From Flavobacterium araucananum (lineage in GTDB: Bacteria > Bacteroidota > Bacteroidia > Flavobacteriales > Flavobacteriaceae): a stretch of 64,000 nucleotides of DNA. Every line of letters starts with the position of its first letter. The first letter of the stretch is position 1. Position numbers and translations under genes: made by a program. The stretch is taken from the NCBI RefSeq assembly GCF_002222055.1, contig NZ_MUGS01000014.1, positions 241,954 through 305,953 of the forward strand. The letters run 5' to 3'. Under the pieces are notes generated by a model. It saw nothing but the letters and a program-made list of their open reading frames with translations, was not told where the DNA came from and searched no databases. Of the stretch, positions 18,737 to 28,916 are shown piece by piece.

Positions 18737-20755
18737 CTAAGGATTTTTAGAAACAGGAAAATAGATGTCAAATGTAGAACCCATATCTATCTCACTGCTT
18801 ACAGAAATAAATCCTGAATGGTTCTCTACAACTTTTTTTACAATAGCCAGACCAATGCCGGTACCTTTGTAATCAGAGTAATTGTAAAGGCGCTGAAATA
18901 ATTTGAAAATTTGATGCGTGTATTGCGATTCAAATCCTATACCATTATCGCTAATAGCAATATGGCAGTATGTCGTTTCGGGAAGCAATTCAGGATAAGA
19001 AAATAGTTTCCCTTTTTTTAGCGCACCGTTTATAGCTATTAGCGGTGTTCTGTGGTTGGCTGTAAATTTTAATGAATTACTCAAAAGATTAACAAATACC
19101 TGCCGGATTTGAAATTGTACAGCATCAATAGTAGGAAGGCTTCCATAAATTATCTCCGCTTTTTTATCTACTATTATATGATCCAGCATCTCTATTACTT
19201 CTTTTACGACCAAATTTAAATCGACTGCTGTAGTATTTGTGTGCGATTTGCTAATTCGGGAATAATCCAGTAAATCGTCTATTAATTCTCTCATTTTTGA
19301 AGCTGATACAAGAATACGCTCCAAGCCATGCTGTCCGGAAAACGAGAGATTTTTATGTTCATCTGTCGATAAGCGGCCTGCAAAAGTTTGTATTTTACGC
19401 AAAGGTTCCTGAAGATCATGACTGGCAACATAAGCAAAAGCTGTCAATTCTAAATTGACGCGAACTAACTCGGCAGTTCGTTTTTCCATTTCCTGATTTT
19501 GCTGTAGCAATTCCTGGTTTGCCAATTGCAACTCTGCTGTTCTTTCCTTTACGGCTTTTTCCAGAACCCTTTTCTCTTGTAGCTGTTTGTGTATTTCGGT
19601 TGTGCTGCCTACCCACATCCTCACATTTCCATCTTCATCCAGTATTGGACTTGCAATATTTAAGTGCCACTTATATTTGCCTTTTTTATTCAGGAAGCGC
19701 ATTTCCATTTCAATCGTTTTTCCTGTTTCAGCAGCAAATTGCAACAGCGTCTGAAATTCGGGCACTTCATCAGGATGCATGATATTATGGTAACCAAAAC
19801 TTTTGAGTTCTTCAAAATTCTTGCCGGTATAATCGAGCCAGTGGCGGTTAAAATAAGTGACTTCACCATCTGCATTTGCATTACTGATTTTTGCAGGAAC
19901 CAGATCAGACATTCTTCTGAATTTTTCTTCACTGGCTTTAATTTTCTGATTAGCCAGTGCATGAATCGTAACTTCGGCAGCAAAAATACCAACTCCGTTA
20001 ATTACTCCATATCCATCCCGCTGTGGCTGCAGCATAAAATTATAGTACTCCTGATTCATGGTATCATTGCGCAAAATATTCATGGGCGTTTCTATGGCAT
20101 TGTAGATTTTACCCTTGTGGTACACTTCTGCAAAAATTTCGCGGTAACCCTGATCTATAAGCTCCGGCATTACCTCAAAATAAGGCTTGCCTATAACTTC
20201 TTTTCCTTTGCCAAAAATAGCAAGCATGGCATCATTGGCAATGGTAATTATAAATTCTTCACCATACAATATTCCAACTGCCGATGGAGAGGAATAAATC
20301 AGGTTATGATACTGGCTCTCTGATTTTTGTGCTGCCTGACGTGCAATTACCTGATCTGTAACTTCATGACCAATCGTAATTACTCCAATTATTTTTCCGT
20401 CAGTATCGCGGTGGGGCTGGAAAACAGCGTTAAAATAACTTTCTTTAATAATTCCATTATGGTTTAATCGGGCAAGTATTTCCTTTTTCTCAATTGCGAC
20501 TCCTGTCTCATAAACAGCTGCAAATATTTCCGGAAAGGGCTGATCCCTGACTTCAGGATTGAGTTCTGTCATGAATTTTCCCTCTACAGCATCGCCTTTA
20601 CCCCAGATTTTTTTCATAAGACTGTTTGCATACACAATCTGCATCTCTTTGCCAAGCATAACCGAAACAGCGAAAGGCGAATCTGACAAGAGCGAAAAAT
20701 AGCGTCTGTCACTATCTGTCATTCCTTGTAAAACATTTTTATCGCTAGGGTTCAT
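18737..20755 (-). CDS. PAS-domain sensor histidine kinase (soluble)
   Basis: A 672-residue kinase without membrane segments. Three PAS domains (about 15-140, 145-265 and 275-395; the third with a PAC-like MRFLNKKGKYKWHLNI) are followed by a coiled coil (about 395-445), a phosphoacceptor domain with the box ASHDLQEPLRKIQTF, and a HATPase domain with NLLSNSLKF and GTGIGLAIV. This architecture occurs in phytochrome-like cytosolic kinases. There is no response regulator next to it, so its partner lies elsewhere. Confidence 0.9.
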   Translation of the reverse strand: MNPSDKNVLQGMTDSDRRYFSLLSDSPFAVSVMLGKEMQIVYANSLMKKIWGKGDAVEGKFMTELNPEVRDQPFPEIFAAVYETGVAIEKKEILARLNHNGIIKESYFNAVFQPHRDTDGKIIGVITIGHEVTDQVIARQAAQKSESQYHNLIYSSPSAVGILYGEEFIITIANDAMLAIFGKGKEVIGKPYFEVMPELIDQGYREIFAEVYHKGKIYNAIETPMNILRNDTMNQEYYNFMLQPQRDGYGVINGVGIFAAEVTIHALANQKIKASEEKFRRMSDLVPAKISNANADGEVTYFNRHWLDYTGKNFEELKSFGYHNIMHPDEVPEFQTLLQFAAETGKTIEMEMRFLNKKGKYKWHLNIASPILDEDGNVRMWVGSTTEIHKQLQEKRVLEKAVKERTAELQLANQELLQQNQEMEKRTAELVRVNLELTAFAYVASHDLQEPLRKIQTFAGRLSTDEHKNLSFSGQHGLERILVSASKMRELIDDLLDYSRISKSHTNTTAVDLNLVVKEVIEMLDHIIVDKKAEIIYGSLPTIDAVQFQIRQVFVNLLSNSLKFTANHRTPLIAINGALKKGKLFSYPELLPETTYCHIAISDNGIGFESQYTHQIFKLFQRLYNYSDYKGTGIGLAIVKKVVENHSGFISVSSEIDMGSTFDIYFPVSKNP

Positions 20756-20859
20756 TGGTTAGGGTATATTTATTTTAAAACTTATTCAATATTATACTAA
20801 AAAACACTTCATATTAATACAATAACAAATATACAATATGAGATTGTACTTACAGCGGT

Positions 20860-20967
20860 ATGTTAGATTCTATTCATCCTACTACTCTGGTTGTTGGAGA
20901 TTCGCAAATGGCCGACACTCCTTTTTGGGGTAAATTTAAGGTGCAGCTTGAAACTAAAAAAGAATAA
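20860..20967 (+). pseudogene. Short ORF, possible remnant of a larger gene
   Basis: This 35-codon frame (MLDSIHPTTLVVG... ending KVQLETKKE) has a protein-like composition, and its last part reads like the C-terminus of a longer protein. No strong ribosome-binding site or signal peptide is seen. It could be a gene remnant, a small protein, or chance. Confidence 0.25.
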
Positions 20968-20977
20968 GTTGTACCGG

Positions 20978-21937
20978 TTATTTGTAGGATTTAAAAAAGT
21001 CATAGGCTCTTTTCTCTGCATACGAATAGGTCGAATTGCGGAGCGGAAAAGCACAATGTCCGCCATACTTAGGCGTTTCGAGATACACATAAGCACTGTC
21101 TCTTGCGATAGCTCTGGGATAACATCGTTCGCCTAAAAAAGGATCATCGAGCGAATTAATGATCAAAACGGGTGTCGTAATATTTTGAAGAGAAAATTCT
21201 GGAGAAACACGCTCATAATAATCATCCCGACTGGCAAAACCATGTAGCGGCGCGGTAAAGTAATGGTCTACTTCATCAAAAGAAGTAATATTATCAATTT
21301 GATCGCTGTTTATAAAATCAGGAAACTGTGCGGCTTTGTGTTTCAGTTTTCTTTTAATATCAATTGTAAAATTCTTTAGATAAACCCTGTTAAACCCTTG
21401 TTTGAGTATCTCTGCACTTGTTGCAATATGTGTAGGTACCGAAATCGATACTCCTGCCTTGATGCGTTCATCGATTTTTGTCCAGCCAAAATAATTCAGC
21501 AGCTGTACTCCTCCCATCGAATACCCAATTAAGTAAACATCTTCGAATCCTTTTTGCAAAACAAACTGAACCACATCATCCAGGTCATCAACTGCGCCGT
21601 GGTGATAAAGTCTTGGCAAACGGTTCATTTCGCCCCCGCAAGTTCGATTATTCCATGCAAAAACCGAAAAACCTTTTTCCTGAAAATAACTCGCACAGCT
21701 ATTATTGTAAGTTCTGCGGGAATCTCCTTCTAAACCATGACATAAAATAACTGCTTTTTTAGGATCGTTGATAATAAAATCGATATTGATAAAATCGCCG
21801 TCGCTTAATTCATGTTTTTGTCTTGTATATCCCGGAACTTCAAACTTTTTAAACAAAGCAGCATAAATAGTAGAAACATGCCTGTTTCTATGCATAATCG
21901 AAGGAAAATTATATTCTGATTGTTCAATTACTGGCAT
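20978..21937 (-). CDS. Alpha/beta-hydrolase, YheT/COG0429 type
   Basis: A 319-residue cytosolic hydrolase if started at ATG 21937 (protein MPVIEQSEYNF), which matches the usual family N-terminus; an upstream in-frame ATG would add 35 residues. The oxyanion region is in LCHGLEGDSRR and the nucleophile elbow is GYSMGGVQLLNYFG. The acid lies in NSLDDPFLG and the catalytic His in PKYGGHCAF. Family members hydrolyse carboxylic esters, and the physiological substrate is unknown. It is divergent from the SDR/AraC operon. Confidence 0.88.
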   Translation of the reverse strand: MPVIEQSEYNFPSIMHRNRHVSTIYAALFKKFEVPGYTRQKHELSDGDFINIDFIINDPKKAVILCHGLEGDSRRTYNNSCASYFQEKGFSVFAWNNRTCGGEMNRLPRLYHHGAVDDLDDVVQFVLQKGFEDVYLIGYSMGGVQLLNYFGWTKIDERIKAGVSISVPTHIATSAEILKQGFNRVYLKNFTIDIKRKLKHKAAQFPDFINSDQIDNITSFDEVDHYFTAPLHGFASRDDYYERVSPEFSLQNITTPVLIINSLDDPFLGERCYPRAIARDSAYVYLETPKYGGHCAFPLRNSTYSYAEKRAYDFFKSYK

Positions 21938-22134
21938 GATACGAAAAGTTTTTGGTGCGGTATACAAATCTAAGAAGATTTCGCTATTTTCGACTACATA
22001 ATAGCTGCCTTTTATAAGCTCTGAAAAAATAAGATACAACAAACCTGATTTTGACTACTGCAAACATGGTTTTAGCTACAAAACCATTGAGGGTCGCTAT
22101 TTACCTTTGTCATGAAATAAAACAAATAGAAAAA

Positions 22135-22914
22135 ATGGAATTAAAAGGCAGTACGATCCTAATTACAGGAGGAACAAGCGGAATTGGACTTGAGTTTGTT
22201 AAACAACTTACTAAAAAAGAGGTCAAAAATATTATAATAACGGGACGCGATCCTGAAAAACTGGACAAAGCAAAAAAACAGTTTCCAAACATTTATACCT
22301 TTCAAAGTGATGTTAGTAAGCCCAAAGAAATAGAAAAATTGTATATTGAGGTCACTCAACAATTCCCGGAGTTGAATATTATTATCAATAATGCGGGAAT
22401 AATGCGTAATTTAGATTTGCAGGACACGAGTATGGATTTAGAAAATATTACCCGTGAGATAGCAATCAATTTGTCTGGTCCAATTAGAATGGTGCATCAG
22501 TTTTTGCCCCATTTAAAAACAAAAAAAAGTGCCGCTATTGTAAACGTATCCTCGGGTTTGGCATTTGTACCTTTTCCGATATCGCCAATTTATAGTGCCA
22601 CAAAAGCAGGTATACATTCTTATACTCAGGTATTAAGACTGCAATTGAAGAACTCTAATATTAAAGTATTTGAACTTGCTCCACCAAGTACAGAAACACC
22701 TTTGGGTGATGCTTTTGAAGGGCTTATTGATCCCAAACAGAACATGAAAGTGGACAAAATGGTTCAAATTGCTATAGAAGGTTTATTAAAAAATAATTTT
22801 GAAATAAAACCCGGCTTGGCCAGAGTGTTGAAATTCATGAGTCGGGTGGCTCCAAATTTTATATTGAATGTAATGGATAAAAGTATCGAAAAGGCAAAAG
22901 CAAAACAGGTATAA
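22135..22914 (+). CDS. Short-chain dehydrogenase/reductase (DltE-like)
   Basis: A 259-residue SDR started at ATG 22135, where MELKGSTILITGG matches the family N-terminus; an ATG 28 codons upstream would add an unlikely extension. Motifs are TGGTSGIG for NADP(H), NNAG near 87, the catalytic Ser in NVSSGLA and the Tyr/Lys in YSATKAGI. It resembles the SDR at 9322-10089 in its N-terminus and in the ELxPP stretch of its C-terminal part. An AraC regulator follows after 3 bp, so the two are one operon. Confidence 0.9.
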   Translation: MELKGSTILITGGTSGIGLEFVKQLTKKEVKNIIITGRDPEKLDKAKKQFPNIYTFQSDVSKPKEIEKLYIEVTQQFPELNIIINNAGIMRNLDLQDTSMDLENITREIAINLSGPIRMVHQFLPHLKTKKSAAIVNVSSGLAFVPFPISPIYSATKAGIHSYTQVLRLQLKNSNIKVFELAPPSTETPLGDAFEGLIDPKQNMKVDKMVQIAIEGLLKNNFEIKPGLARVLKFMSRVAPNFILNVMDKSIEKAKAKQV

Positions 22915-22917
22915 AAG

Positions 22918-23838
22918 ATGGTACAATCAAAATTATTCAGGATTAATTCGATAACAGAATTTCATCGAAAAATGGGACTTCCGCTTCCGGAAAATCCGCT
23001 CATCAGCATCGTCGATTATTCGAAGATTCAGCATTCTCCGGAAAATAATCCAGCAAGCGCTGTCTTTGATTTTTATTCGATTTCTATTAAACGAAATTTA
23101 AATTATAAATTATTTTACGGCCAGCAAAAATATGATTTTGATGAAGGAGTTATGTTTTTTCTGGCTCCCGGGCAGGTCTTAAAAATCGAAATGGAGCAAA
23201 ATGCCATCTCCGATCATTCAGGGTGGATGTTGCTTATTCATCCTGATTTTATTTGGAATACATCTCTCGCAAAAAATATTAAAAAGTACAACTACTTCGA
23301 CTACTCCGTAAATGAATCCTTGTTCCTTTCGCAAAAAGAAGAAACTGTTATTAATACTATTCTTGAAAATATAAAACAGGAATATCATTCTAATATTGAT
23401 AAATTCAGTCATGACATCATCATTTCCCAACTCGAAGTTTTGCTAAATTATGCAGAGCGATTTTACCAACGTCAATTCCTGACAAGAAGAAAAACGAATC
23501 ATAAAGTTTTAGAAAATTTAGAAGATATCCTAAACGGTTATTTTGATAACGATAAATTAATTGGTAAAGGATTGCCAACGGTTCATAAAATTGCTGAAGC
23601 ACTCCATATGTCATCCAATTATTTAAGTGAATTACTTAAGGTTTTAACGGGCCAGAATACCCAACAGCACATTCATCAAAAGATTATAGAAAAAGCCAAA
23701 TTAAAACTTTCGACTACCGATTTATCAGCGACTGAAATCGCTTACGAATTAGGGTTTGAACATCCGCAATCTTTTAGCAAGTTGTTTAAAACCAAAACGA
23801 ATCTGACTCCTTTAGAATTTAGAAATTCTTTTAATTAA
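22918..23838 (+). CDS. AraC-family transcriptional regulator
   Basis: A 306-residue regulator with an N-terminal cupin-like domain and a C-terminal HTH_18 domain (about 205-300) containing LHMSSNYLSELLK and IAYELGFEHPQSFSKLFK with the closing LTPLEFRNS. It begins 3 bp after the SDR stop and is probably translated from the same message. The layout resembles the AraC/SDR association at 7318-10089. Confidence 0.9.
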   Translation: MVQSKLFRINSITEFHRKMGLPLPENPLISIVDYSKIQHSPENNPASAVFDFYSISIKRNLNYKLFYGQQKYDFDEGVMFFLAPGQVLKIEMEQNAISDHSGWMLLIHPDFIWNTSLAKNIKKYNYFDYSVNESLFLSQKEETVINTILENIKQEYHSNIDKFSHDIIISQLEVLLNYAERFYQRQFLTRRKTNHKVLENLEDILNGYFDNDKLIGKGLPTVHKIAEALHMSSNYLSELLKVLTGQNTQQHIHQKIIEKAKLKLSTTDLSATEIAYELGFEHPQSFSKLFKTKTNLTPLEFRNSFN

Positions 23839-23996
23839 AATAGAGCCTTCGTCTTTTTAAGTTTCAATCTGTTGAGATTTAAATTCGTTATTTCTGTTTT
23901 TGCCATTGACTTTGACTAAAAGATTACCTAAATTCTAATGGAACAACTTCCATTACTAAAACACTTCTTTGAATTTGTATAAATAATAGATAAAAA

Positions 23997-24029
23997 AAAA
24001 TCCTGAAAATTATTCATTTTCAGGATTTT
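23997..24029. terminator. Bidirectional terminator
   Basis: A long stem, AAAATCCTGAAAAT with its exact inverse ATTTTCAGGATTTT around a TATTC loop, lies between the convergent AraC and delta-60 genes, with A and T runs on the two sides. It should end transcription from both. Confidence 0.8.
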
Positions 24030-24049
24030 AGAATAGCAATAAATTCTAT

Positions 24050-27000
24050 TTATTTTTTTATAAATTTTGCGTTAGAAGTTCCTTTGTCAGAAACAATTTT
24101 AATGAAATAATTACCTGGTGTTAGTGTCGAAACATCAATAGCATGAATGTTATTGGCATTAGAAACTACTCTTATTAACTGCCCTAATACATTGTAAATT
24201 TGTATGGTAGACAATTGAATGTCGCTGTTGGCATTTATATTCAACGTTTCGCTTACAGGATTTGGATATAAAACAAAGTATTTACTAAACGGGAAATCCT
24301 GAACTCCCAGTGTTTTACTGATTGTTGTAGTAGGCACATTTGTTGTAATTGCGCTGTTGTAATCAAAAAAGATATTGGCAGAGTTACCAAAGGTATCTCC
24401 TTCGACCAATGTTGCTTTTGTTTTTATCTTAAAAGCAAGATAACCATCATTGTGTGCATCATCAAAAGGGAGATTGATATTCTCAAATTTAAATTCGACC
24501 TTATTATTATCTGATATCTCCGTCGAGAATAAATGGCTTCCGCTCAGGGGAGACAAGGTATTTATATCGTACTTGGTGCCATCGATTATGTCTTTTACAC
24601 TAATATTTTGTGCAGGATAAGTACCTGTATTTTCAAAACGAATGATGTAATGTACATAATCTCCAACCTTTGTTTTCGAAATAACATTTCCTTCGATACA
24701 GGTCTTATCATTTGGATCAAATGAATTAAGTACAACCTGATCGAATGCAAAGGTATTATTTGCCGGAGTTTCATCTGTTTGGGACGAAGAAATTTTTGTT
24801 GTATATTTCAATAACGTTCCTCCATTGACAGGTGGTGTTTCCTGAGGCGAATTTACATTGAGCACAACTGTGATTTCTCTTGTTTCCAGCGGTTTCAAAT
24901 TAACAAAATCCCACTTTAAATTGTTCTCGGACTGATTGGTATAATTAGGGTTAGCCTCTACAACGTCTATCACGGCATCCATAAAATCAAAAGATACTGT
25001 GCCTGAAAGCTGCTGATTTCCTTTGTTGGTATATACAATTTTATATTTGGCATCAAATCCTGGTCTTGCCGGGGTCAATGGCAAAATAACAATTTCCAGA
25101 TCCGGGTGAATCCCTTTTGGAGTAATACAAAAATTACCATTGTATGGGCTCGCCTGCAAAGGAAAATCTACTGTAAGACTGGCAGGAAGTACATTAAAAT
25201 AATCCGGATTTTCGAAAACAGGCGTTATCGTATGAGATCCATTTTTTAAGGTAAGGGTATAATTTCCTGTATTATTTGTGATGTAACTTTTTGTATCGGG
25301 ACCTGAAGCAATATTCAATTTTAAAGAAGCAAAAGGAACATCATTAAGATCACAGCCATTATTGTCTGAATCTAGTTTATTTTGTCCCTGAACAAATTTA
25401 TAATCCTGTCCTAACAAACGAATTATTTTGCCCGCTGGTACTCCTCTGTAATTGACAAAACTTCCTGCATAAATAAGCTTTCCGTCTGATTGCGGTAAAA
25501 GTTTGGCTGTATAATCTATATCCTTGTTATGAAATATATTAGTAAAGGTTTCATCATAGCTTCCGTCTAAATTTAATCTGGCAAAAAAATGATTGCTATT
25601 ATTATTTGCACTATATCCTGAAACCAAAATTTTATCATCTTTCTGTATTCCTGATAAAAATGTTCCGTAATCCTCAGTATCTATAGTTTTATAATTAAAA
25701 GAATTATCCAGACTTCCATCAGGATTCAATCTAAAAACCCCATTAACTTTATTTTTTTGTCCAGAGAAAATAATTTTTCCATCACTTTGAACAAATACTC
25801 CACTTCCATTTGGCTTTACAATAGGATCGAGCACAAATGAAGCGTCTTCTGATCCATCCGTATTAAGTCTTGTTAATCCTCTCCCATTTTGAAATGTACT
25901 TGATGACATTAAAATTTTGCCATCTGTCAGGACTATGATGTCTGATACATAAGGCAGGAAAGCATCATTCATCCCTTTCCATACCGCTTTGAAAGTTGTA
26001 TCTACAGATCCATCAGTATTCAAGCGTACCAGCCCTACACATGTATTACCTTTATAGGTGGTAAAATCTCCTGCAACCAGTATTTTGTTATCAGCAAGTA
26101 CAACTACTTTTTTTACTTCATAATTAAATCCTGTACCAATAACAAATGTATTGTCTCTGCTACCGTTATTATTTAGTCTCACTAATCTATTGGTAGTAAT
26201 ACCATTGAATCCTAAAAAATTACCTCCGGCTACCATTTTTCCATCTTTTTGTACGGCTATAGAATTTACCGTCGAAAACATAGACTGATCCGTAAATCCG
26301 CGTAAACCCCCAAATGTTAAGGACTCATCCTGGCTTCCATCACTATTTAATCGTACCAGACCATTAGGTGTTGTTTTGCCGTTATAACTAAAAAAATTTC
26401 CGGGAACTAAAATTTTATCATCGGGAAGAACTGTTATTGCAACTGCATTTCCGGAATCAAAACCTGTTACGATATTACTAAAACTGCTGTCTCTGGTCCC
26501 ATCACTATTTAGTAATAAGACATAATTGGCAACTTCTTTGTTATAATTATTGAACTGTCCGGAAACAAGTACTTTTCCGGTAGGAAGCAAACTCAAATCA
26601 TTAATCTGATAATCTGTTCCAACTCCTGTTTTAAAAGTGGTATCGATTGTGCCATCAGCATTAAGTCTAATCATTCCGGTAGAACTCGAACCTGTTATAT
26701 TAAATCTCCCCCCAAGAAGGATTTTACCATCAGGCTGGACTATAATTCTCGCAATTCCAGGCTTTGTCGAGGCACTGATCGTATTTGTTTTGAAGCTCGT
26801 ATCAATAGTACAATCATTATTTAACCTGATTAATTTACTATTGTAAGTATTATTAGGGCCTTCAAAAGCTGCCGAAAACAGAATTTTTCCATCCGTTTGT
26901 GAGACAATATCATATTGAACGCTTATTTTATCCAATAAAGGGGTCAGGTCTGTATCTAAGCTTCCGTCTTTATTGATCCTGAAAACTTTATTTACACTGC

Positions 27001-27625
27001 TGGTTGCTCCGGCAACAATAATTTTGCCATCAGGCTGCAACCTTATAGCAGTTACACCACCGGTTATGGCGGTAAAAGGAGTAAACGAATTATCCAGACT
27101 TCCGTTGCTGTTAAGTCGTATCACGCCTCCTTTTGAGTTGAGAACTCCTGATATCAAAATTTTACCGTCGGGCTGTATAGCAACATCGGGTATGTTATCT
27201 TCACTACTTCCGCTAATAGACACTCCCGGTGCTAAAACAAAACTTTTATCTACATTACCGTCTGTATTTAAGCGTACTATATTAGTAACACTTACCTCAT
27301 TGTAAGCAGTAAAATAACCAATTGCAATAATTTTTCCATCCGTCTGAATTTTAAAATTATACCCTGCATACTTAAATCCTGTTCCGGTATTAAAACCGGT
27401 ATCTAATATATTATTGTTAACCCTTATCAATTCCATACCTCCGGAATTTTTGCTTTTCAGGAAAACAAATTTTCCATCGGACTGAACACCTGATTTCAAA
27501 ATGTTATAATCTACAAAATGACTTCCCAAAGGCAGGCTAAAAGTATTAAAAGTAGGATCTCTGTCTGCTGGATTTTGAGCATATGCATTAAAAATGATAA
27601 AAAAGAAAATGTAAAGTTTTTTCAT
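24050..27625 (-). CDS. Delta-60 repeat protein with type IX secretion sorting domain
   Basis: An 1191-residue surface or secreted protein. After the signal peptide (about 1-16) come at least a dozen delta-60 type beta-propeller-like repeats, each with a core such as VQPDGKILLGG and RLNxDGxxDxxF spaced about 40-55 residues apart (about 20-775). A region with SDNNGC resembling a metal-binding linker follows, then DUF11/CARDB-like immunoglobulin modules (about 855-1095) and a C-terminal T9SS type A sorting domain (last 80 residues, YPNPVSETLNI and the closing KFIKK). It should be exported by the type IX system. The ligand or function is unknown. Confidence 0.9.
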   Translation of the reverse strand: MKKLYIFFFIIFNAYAQNPADRDPTFNTFSLPLGSHFVDYNILKSGVQSDGKFVFLKSKNSGGMELIRVNNNILDTGFNTGTGFKYAGYNFKIQTDGKIIAIGYFTAYNEVSVTNIVRLNTDGNVDKSFVLAPGVSISGSSEDNIPDVAIQPDGKILISGVLNSKGGVIRLNSNGSLDNSFTPFTAITGGVTAIRLQPDGKIIVAGATSSVNKVFRINKDGSLDTDLTPLLDKISVQYDIVSQTDGKILFSAAFEGPNNTYNSKLIRLNNDCTIDTSFKTNTISASTKPGIARIIVQPDGKILLGGRFNITGSSSTGMIRLNADGTIDTTFKTGVGTDYQINDLSLLPTGKVLVSGQFNNYNKEVANYVLLLNSDGTRDSSFSNIVTGFDSGNAVAITVLPDDKILVPGNFFSYNGKTTPNGLVRLNSDGSQDESLTFGGLRGFTDQSMFSTVNSIAVQKDGKMVAGGNFLGFNGITTNRLVRLNNNGSRDNTFVIGTGFNYEVKKVVVLADNKILVAGDFTTYKGNTCVGLVRLNTDGSVDTTFKAVWKGMNDAFLPYVSDIIVLTDGKILMSSSTFQNGRGLTRLNTDGSEDASFVLDPIVKPNGSGVFVQSDGKIIFSGQKNKVNGVFRLNPDGSLDNSFNYKTIDTEDYGTFLSGIQKDDKILVSGYSANNNSNHFFARLNLDGSYDETFTNIFHNKDIDYTAKLLPQSDGKLIYAGSFVNYRGVPAGKIIRLLGQDYKFVQGQNKLDSDNNGCDLNDVPFASLKLNIASGPDTKSYITNNTGNYTLTLKNGSHTITPVFENPDYFNVLPASLTVDFPLQASPYNGNFCITPKGIHPDLEIVILPLTPARPGFDAKYKIVYTNKGNQQLSGTVSFDFMDAVIDVVEANPNYTNQSENNLKWDFVNLKPLETREITVVLNVNSPQETPPVNGGTLLKYTTKISSSQTDETPANNTFAFDQVVLNSFDPNDKTCIEGNVISKTKVGDYVHYIIRFENTGTYPAQNISVKDIIDGTKYDINTLSPLSGSHLFSTEISDNNKVEFKFENINLPFDDAHNDGYLAFKIKTKATLVEGDTFGNSANIFFDYNSAITTNVPTTTISKTLGVQDFPFSKYFVLYPNPVSETLNINANSDIQLSTIQIYNVLGQLIRVVSNANNIHAIDVSTLTPGNYFIKIVSDKGTSNAKFIKK

Positions 27626-27797
27626 ATTAATTTTTTTGTAAATATAAAATGATTTTTAATACGTCATTCAAAAATTTAACAAGTTTACTGTTCAATATCT
27701 TTAAGTTTACCTATATCATTTCTAAAAAACAATCGCTTCTTTACTGTTAGTGCGTTATATGAGAAAAATTCAGCCAATAATATTTTTTTAATAAAAT

Positions 27798-27827
27798 TTG
27801 CTTAAACGTTTAACTTTATTATATTTG
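27798..27827 (+). promoter_or_regulatory. Promoter of lacI with embedded LacI operator
   Basis: A Bacteroidota promoter is formed by TTG (27798-27800) and TATATTTG (27820-27827) with a 19-bp spacer. The perfect palindrome TTAAACGTTTAA (27802-27813) lies inside that spacer. The same palindrome precedes the kinase gene at 28894-28905, so this is almost certainly the operator of the adjacent LacI-family protein. Confidence 0.75.
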
Positions 27828-27846
27828 CCATCAAGAAAACGTTATA

Positions 27847-28866
27847 GTGAAAAAAGTTTCTATAAAAGATGTAGCATTAAAAGCGGGTGTATCGATCGCC
27901 TCGGTTTCTTATGTGCTTAATAATAAAGAAAACAGCCGCATTGGCAAAGACACTGCAGACAAGGTTATTAAAGCAGCCGAGGAACTTAATTATCGTGCCA
28001 ATACTGCTGCCAAAAACCTGAAAACACAACGTACTAATATTATAGGGCTAATTGTGGCCGATATTGCCAATCCCTATTTCTCGCAAATTGCCCGAATTAT
28101 CGAAAACGAAGCTACTAAAAAAGGCTACACGCTTATTATTGGTAGTTCTGACGAGAATAAAGAGAAATTTGAAAGTCTCCTTAATATGTTTTACCACCGC
28201 CAGGCCGAAGGTTTGATTATTGCACCGGTCGAAAATTCTGAGATCTGCCTGGAGAAATTACAAAAACAAAAATTGCCCTTTGTTTTTATAGATCGTTACC
28301 TACCAAAAATGCAGGCGGATAGTATTCAGATTAACAATTATGACATAAGTTATACCGTTACGCAGCATCTTATAAACGGAGGTCGTAAAAACATCCTTTT
28401 GGTTGCTTACGATACAATGCTGGAACATTTACTACAAAGAAACAAAGGGTTTACGGATGCTTTAAAAGCAAATAATTTAGAATTTACTCCGGATAACCTA
28501 TTAAATGTCAACAAAGATTATATCGATCAGGATATTGACAATGGCTTTAATCGCTTGTTTCAAACCAATAGCAAACCTGATGCTGTCTTTTTTACCAGTA
28601 ATAAACTTGCCGTATCCGGTCTTAAAAAGCTCATGAAATCAGGTATAAACATACCTGCTGATCTTGCCATAGTTGCCTTTGATGAAACAGAAGCTTATGA
28701 ACTCTTTAGCGTACCGTTATCTTATGTAAGCCAGCCGCTAACCGATATTGGAATCTCGGCTGTAACACTGCTCCACGACAAAATTACAGATCCTTTACTG
28801 CCTTTTAAAACTATTGTATTAAATGCTCAAATGCACATTAGGGATTCTTCAAAACATAAAAATTAA
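27847..28866 (+). CDS. LacI-family transcriptional regulator
   Basis: A 339-residue regulator starting at GTG. The N-terminal helix-turn-helix and hinge (about 1-60, SIKDVALKAGVSIASVSYVL and a LKTQRT linker) are followed by a periplasmic-binding-protein-like effector domain. It is divided from the downstream sugar operon by 50 bp that contains a second copy of its probable operator. The effector is likely to be the ketohexose or its phosphate handled by the operon (inference). Confidence 0.92.
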   Translation: MKKVSIKDVALKAGVSIASVSYVLNNKENSRIGKDTADKVIKAAEELNYRANTAAKNLKTQRTNIIGLIVADIANPYFSQIARIIENEATKKGYTLIIGSSDENKEKFESLLNMFYHRQAEGLIIAPVENSEICLEKLQKQKLPFVFIDRYLPKMQADSIQINNYDISYTVTQHLINGGRKNILLVAYDTMLEHLLQRNKGFTDALKANNLEFTPDNLLNVNKDYIDQDIDNGFNRLFQTNSKPDAVFFTSNKLAVSGLKKLMKSGINIPADLAIVAFDETEAYELFSVPLSYVSQPLTDIGISAVTLLHDKITDPLLPFKTIVLNAQMHIRDSSKHKN

Positions 28867-28893
28867 CCACACTTTTTTTATTTATCAATTTGC

Positions 28894-28905
28894 TTAAACG
28901 TTTAA
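28894..28905 (+). promoter_or_regulatory. LacI operator before the sugar operon
   Basis: TTAAACGTTTAA, identical to the palindrome in the lacI promoter, ends 11 bp before the kinase ATG. A repressor bound here would sit over the start of the message or the ribosome-binding region. Confidence 0.75.
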
Positions 28906-28916
28906 CCTGTCTAATT

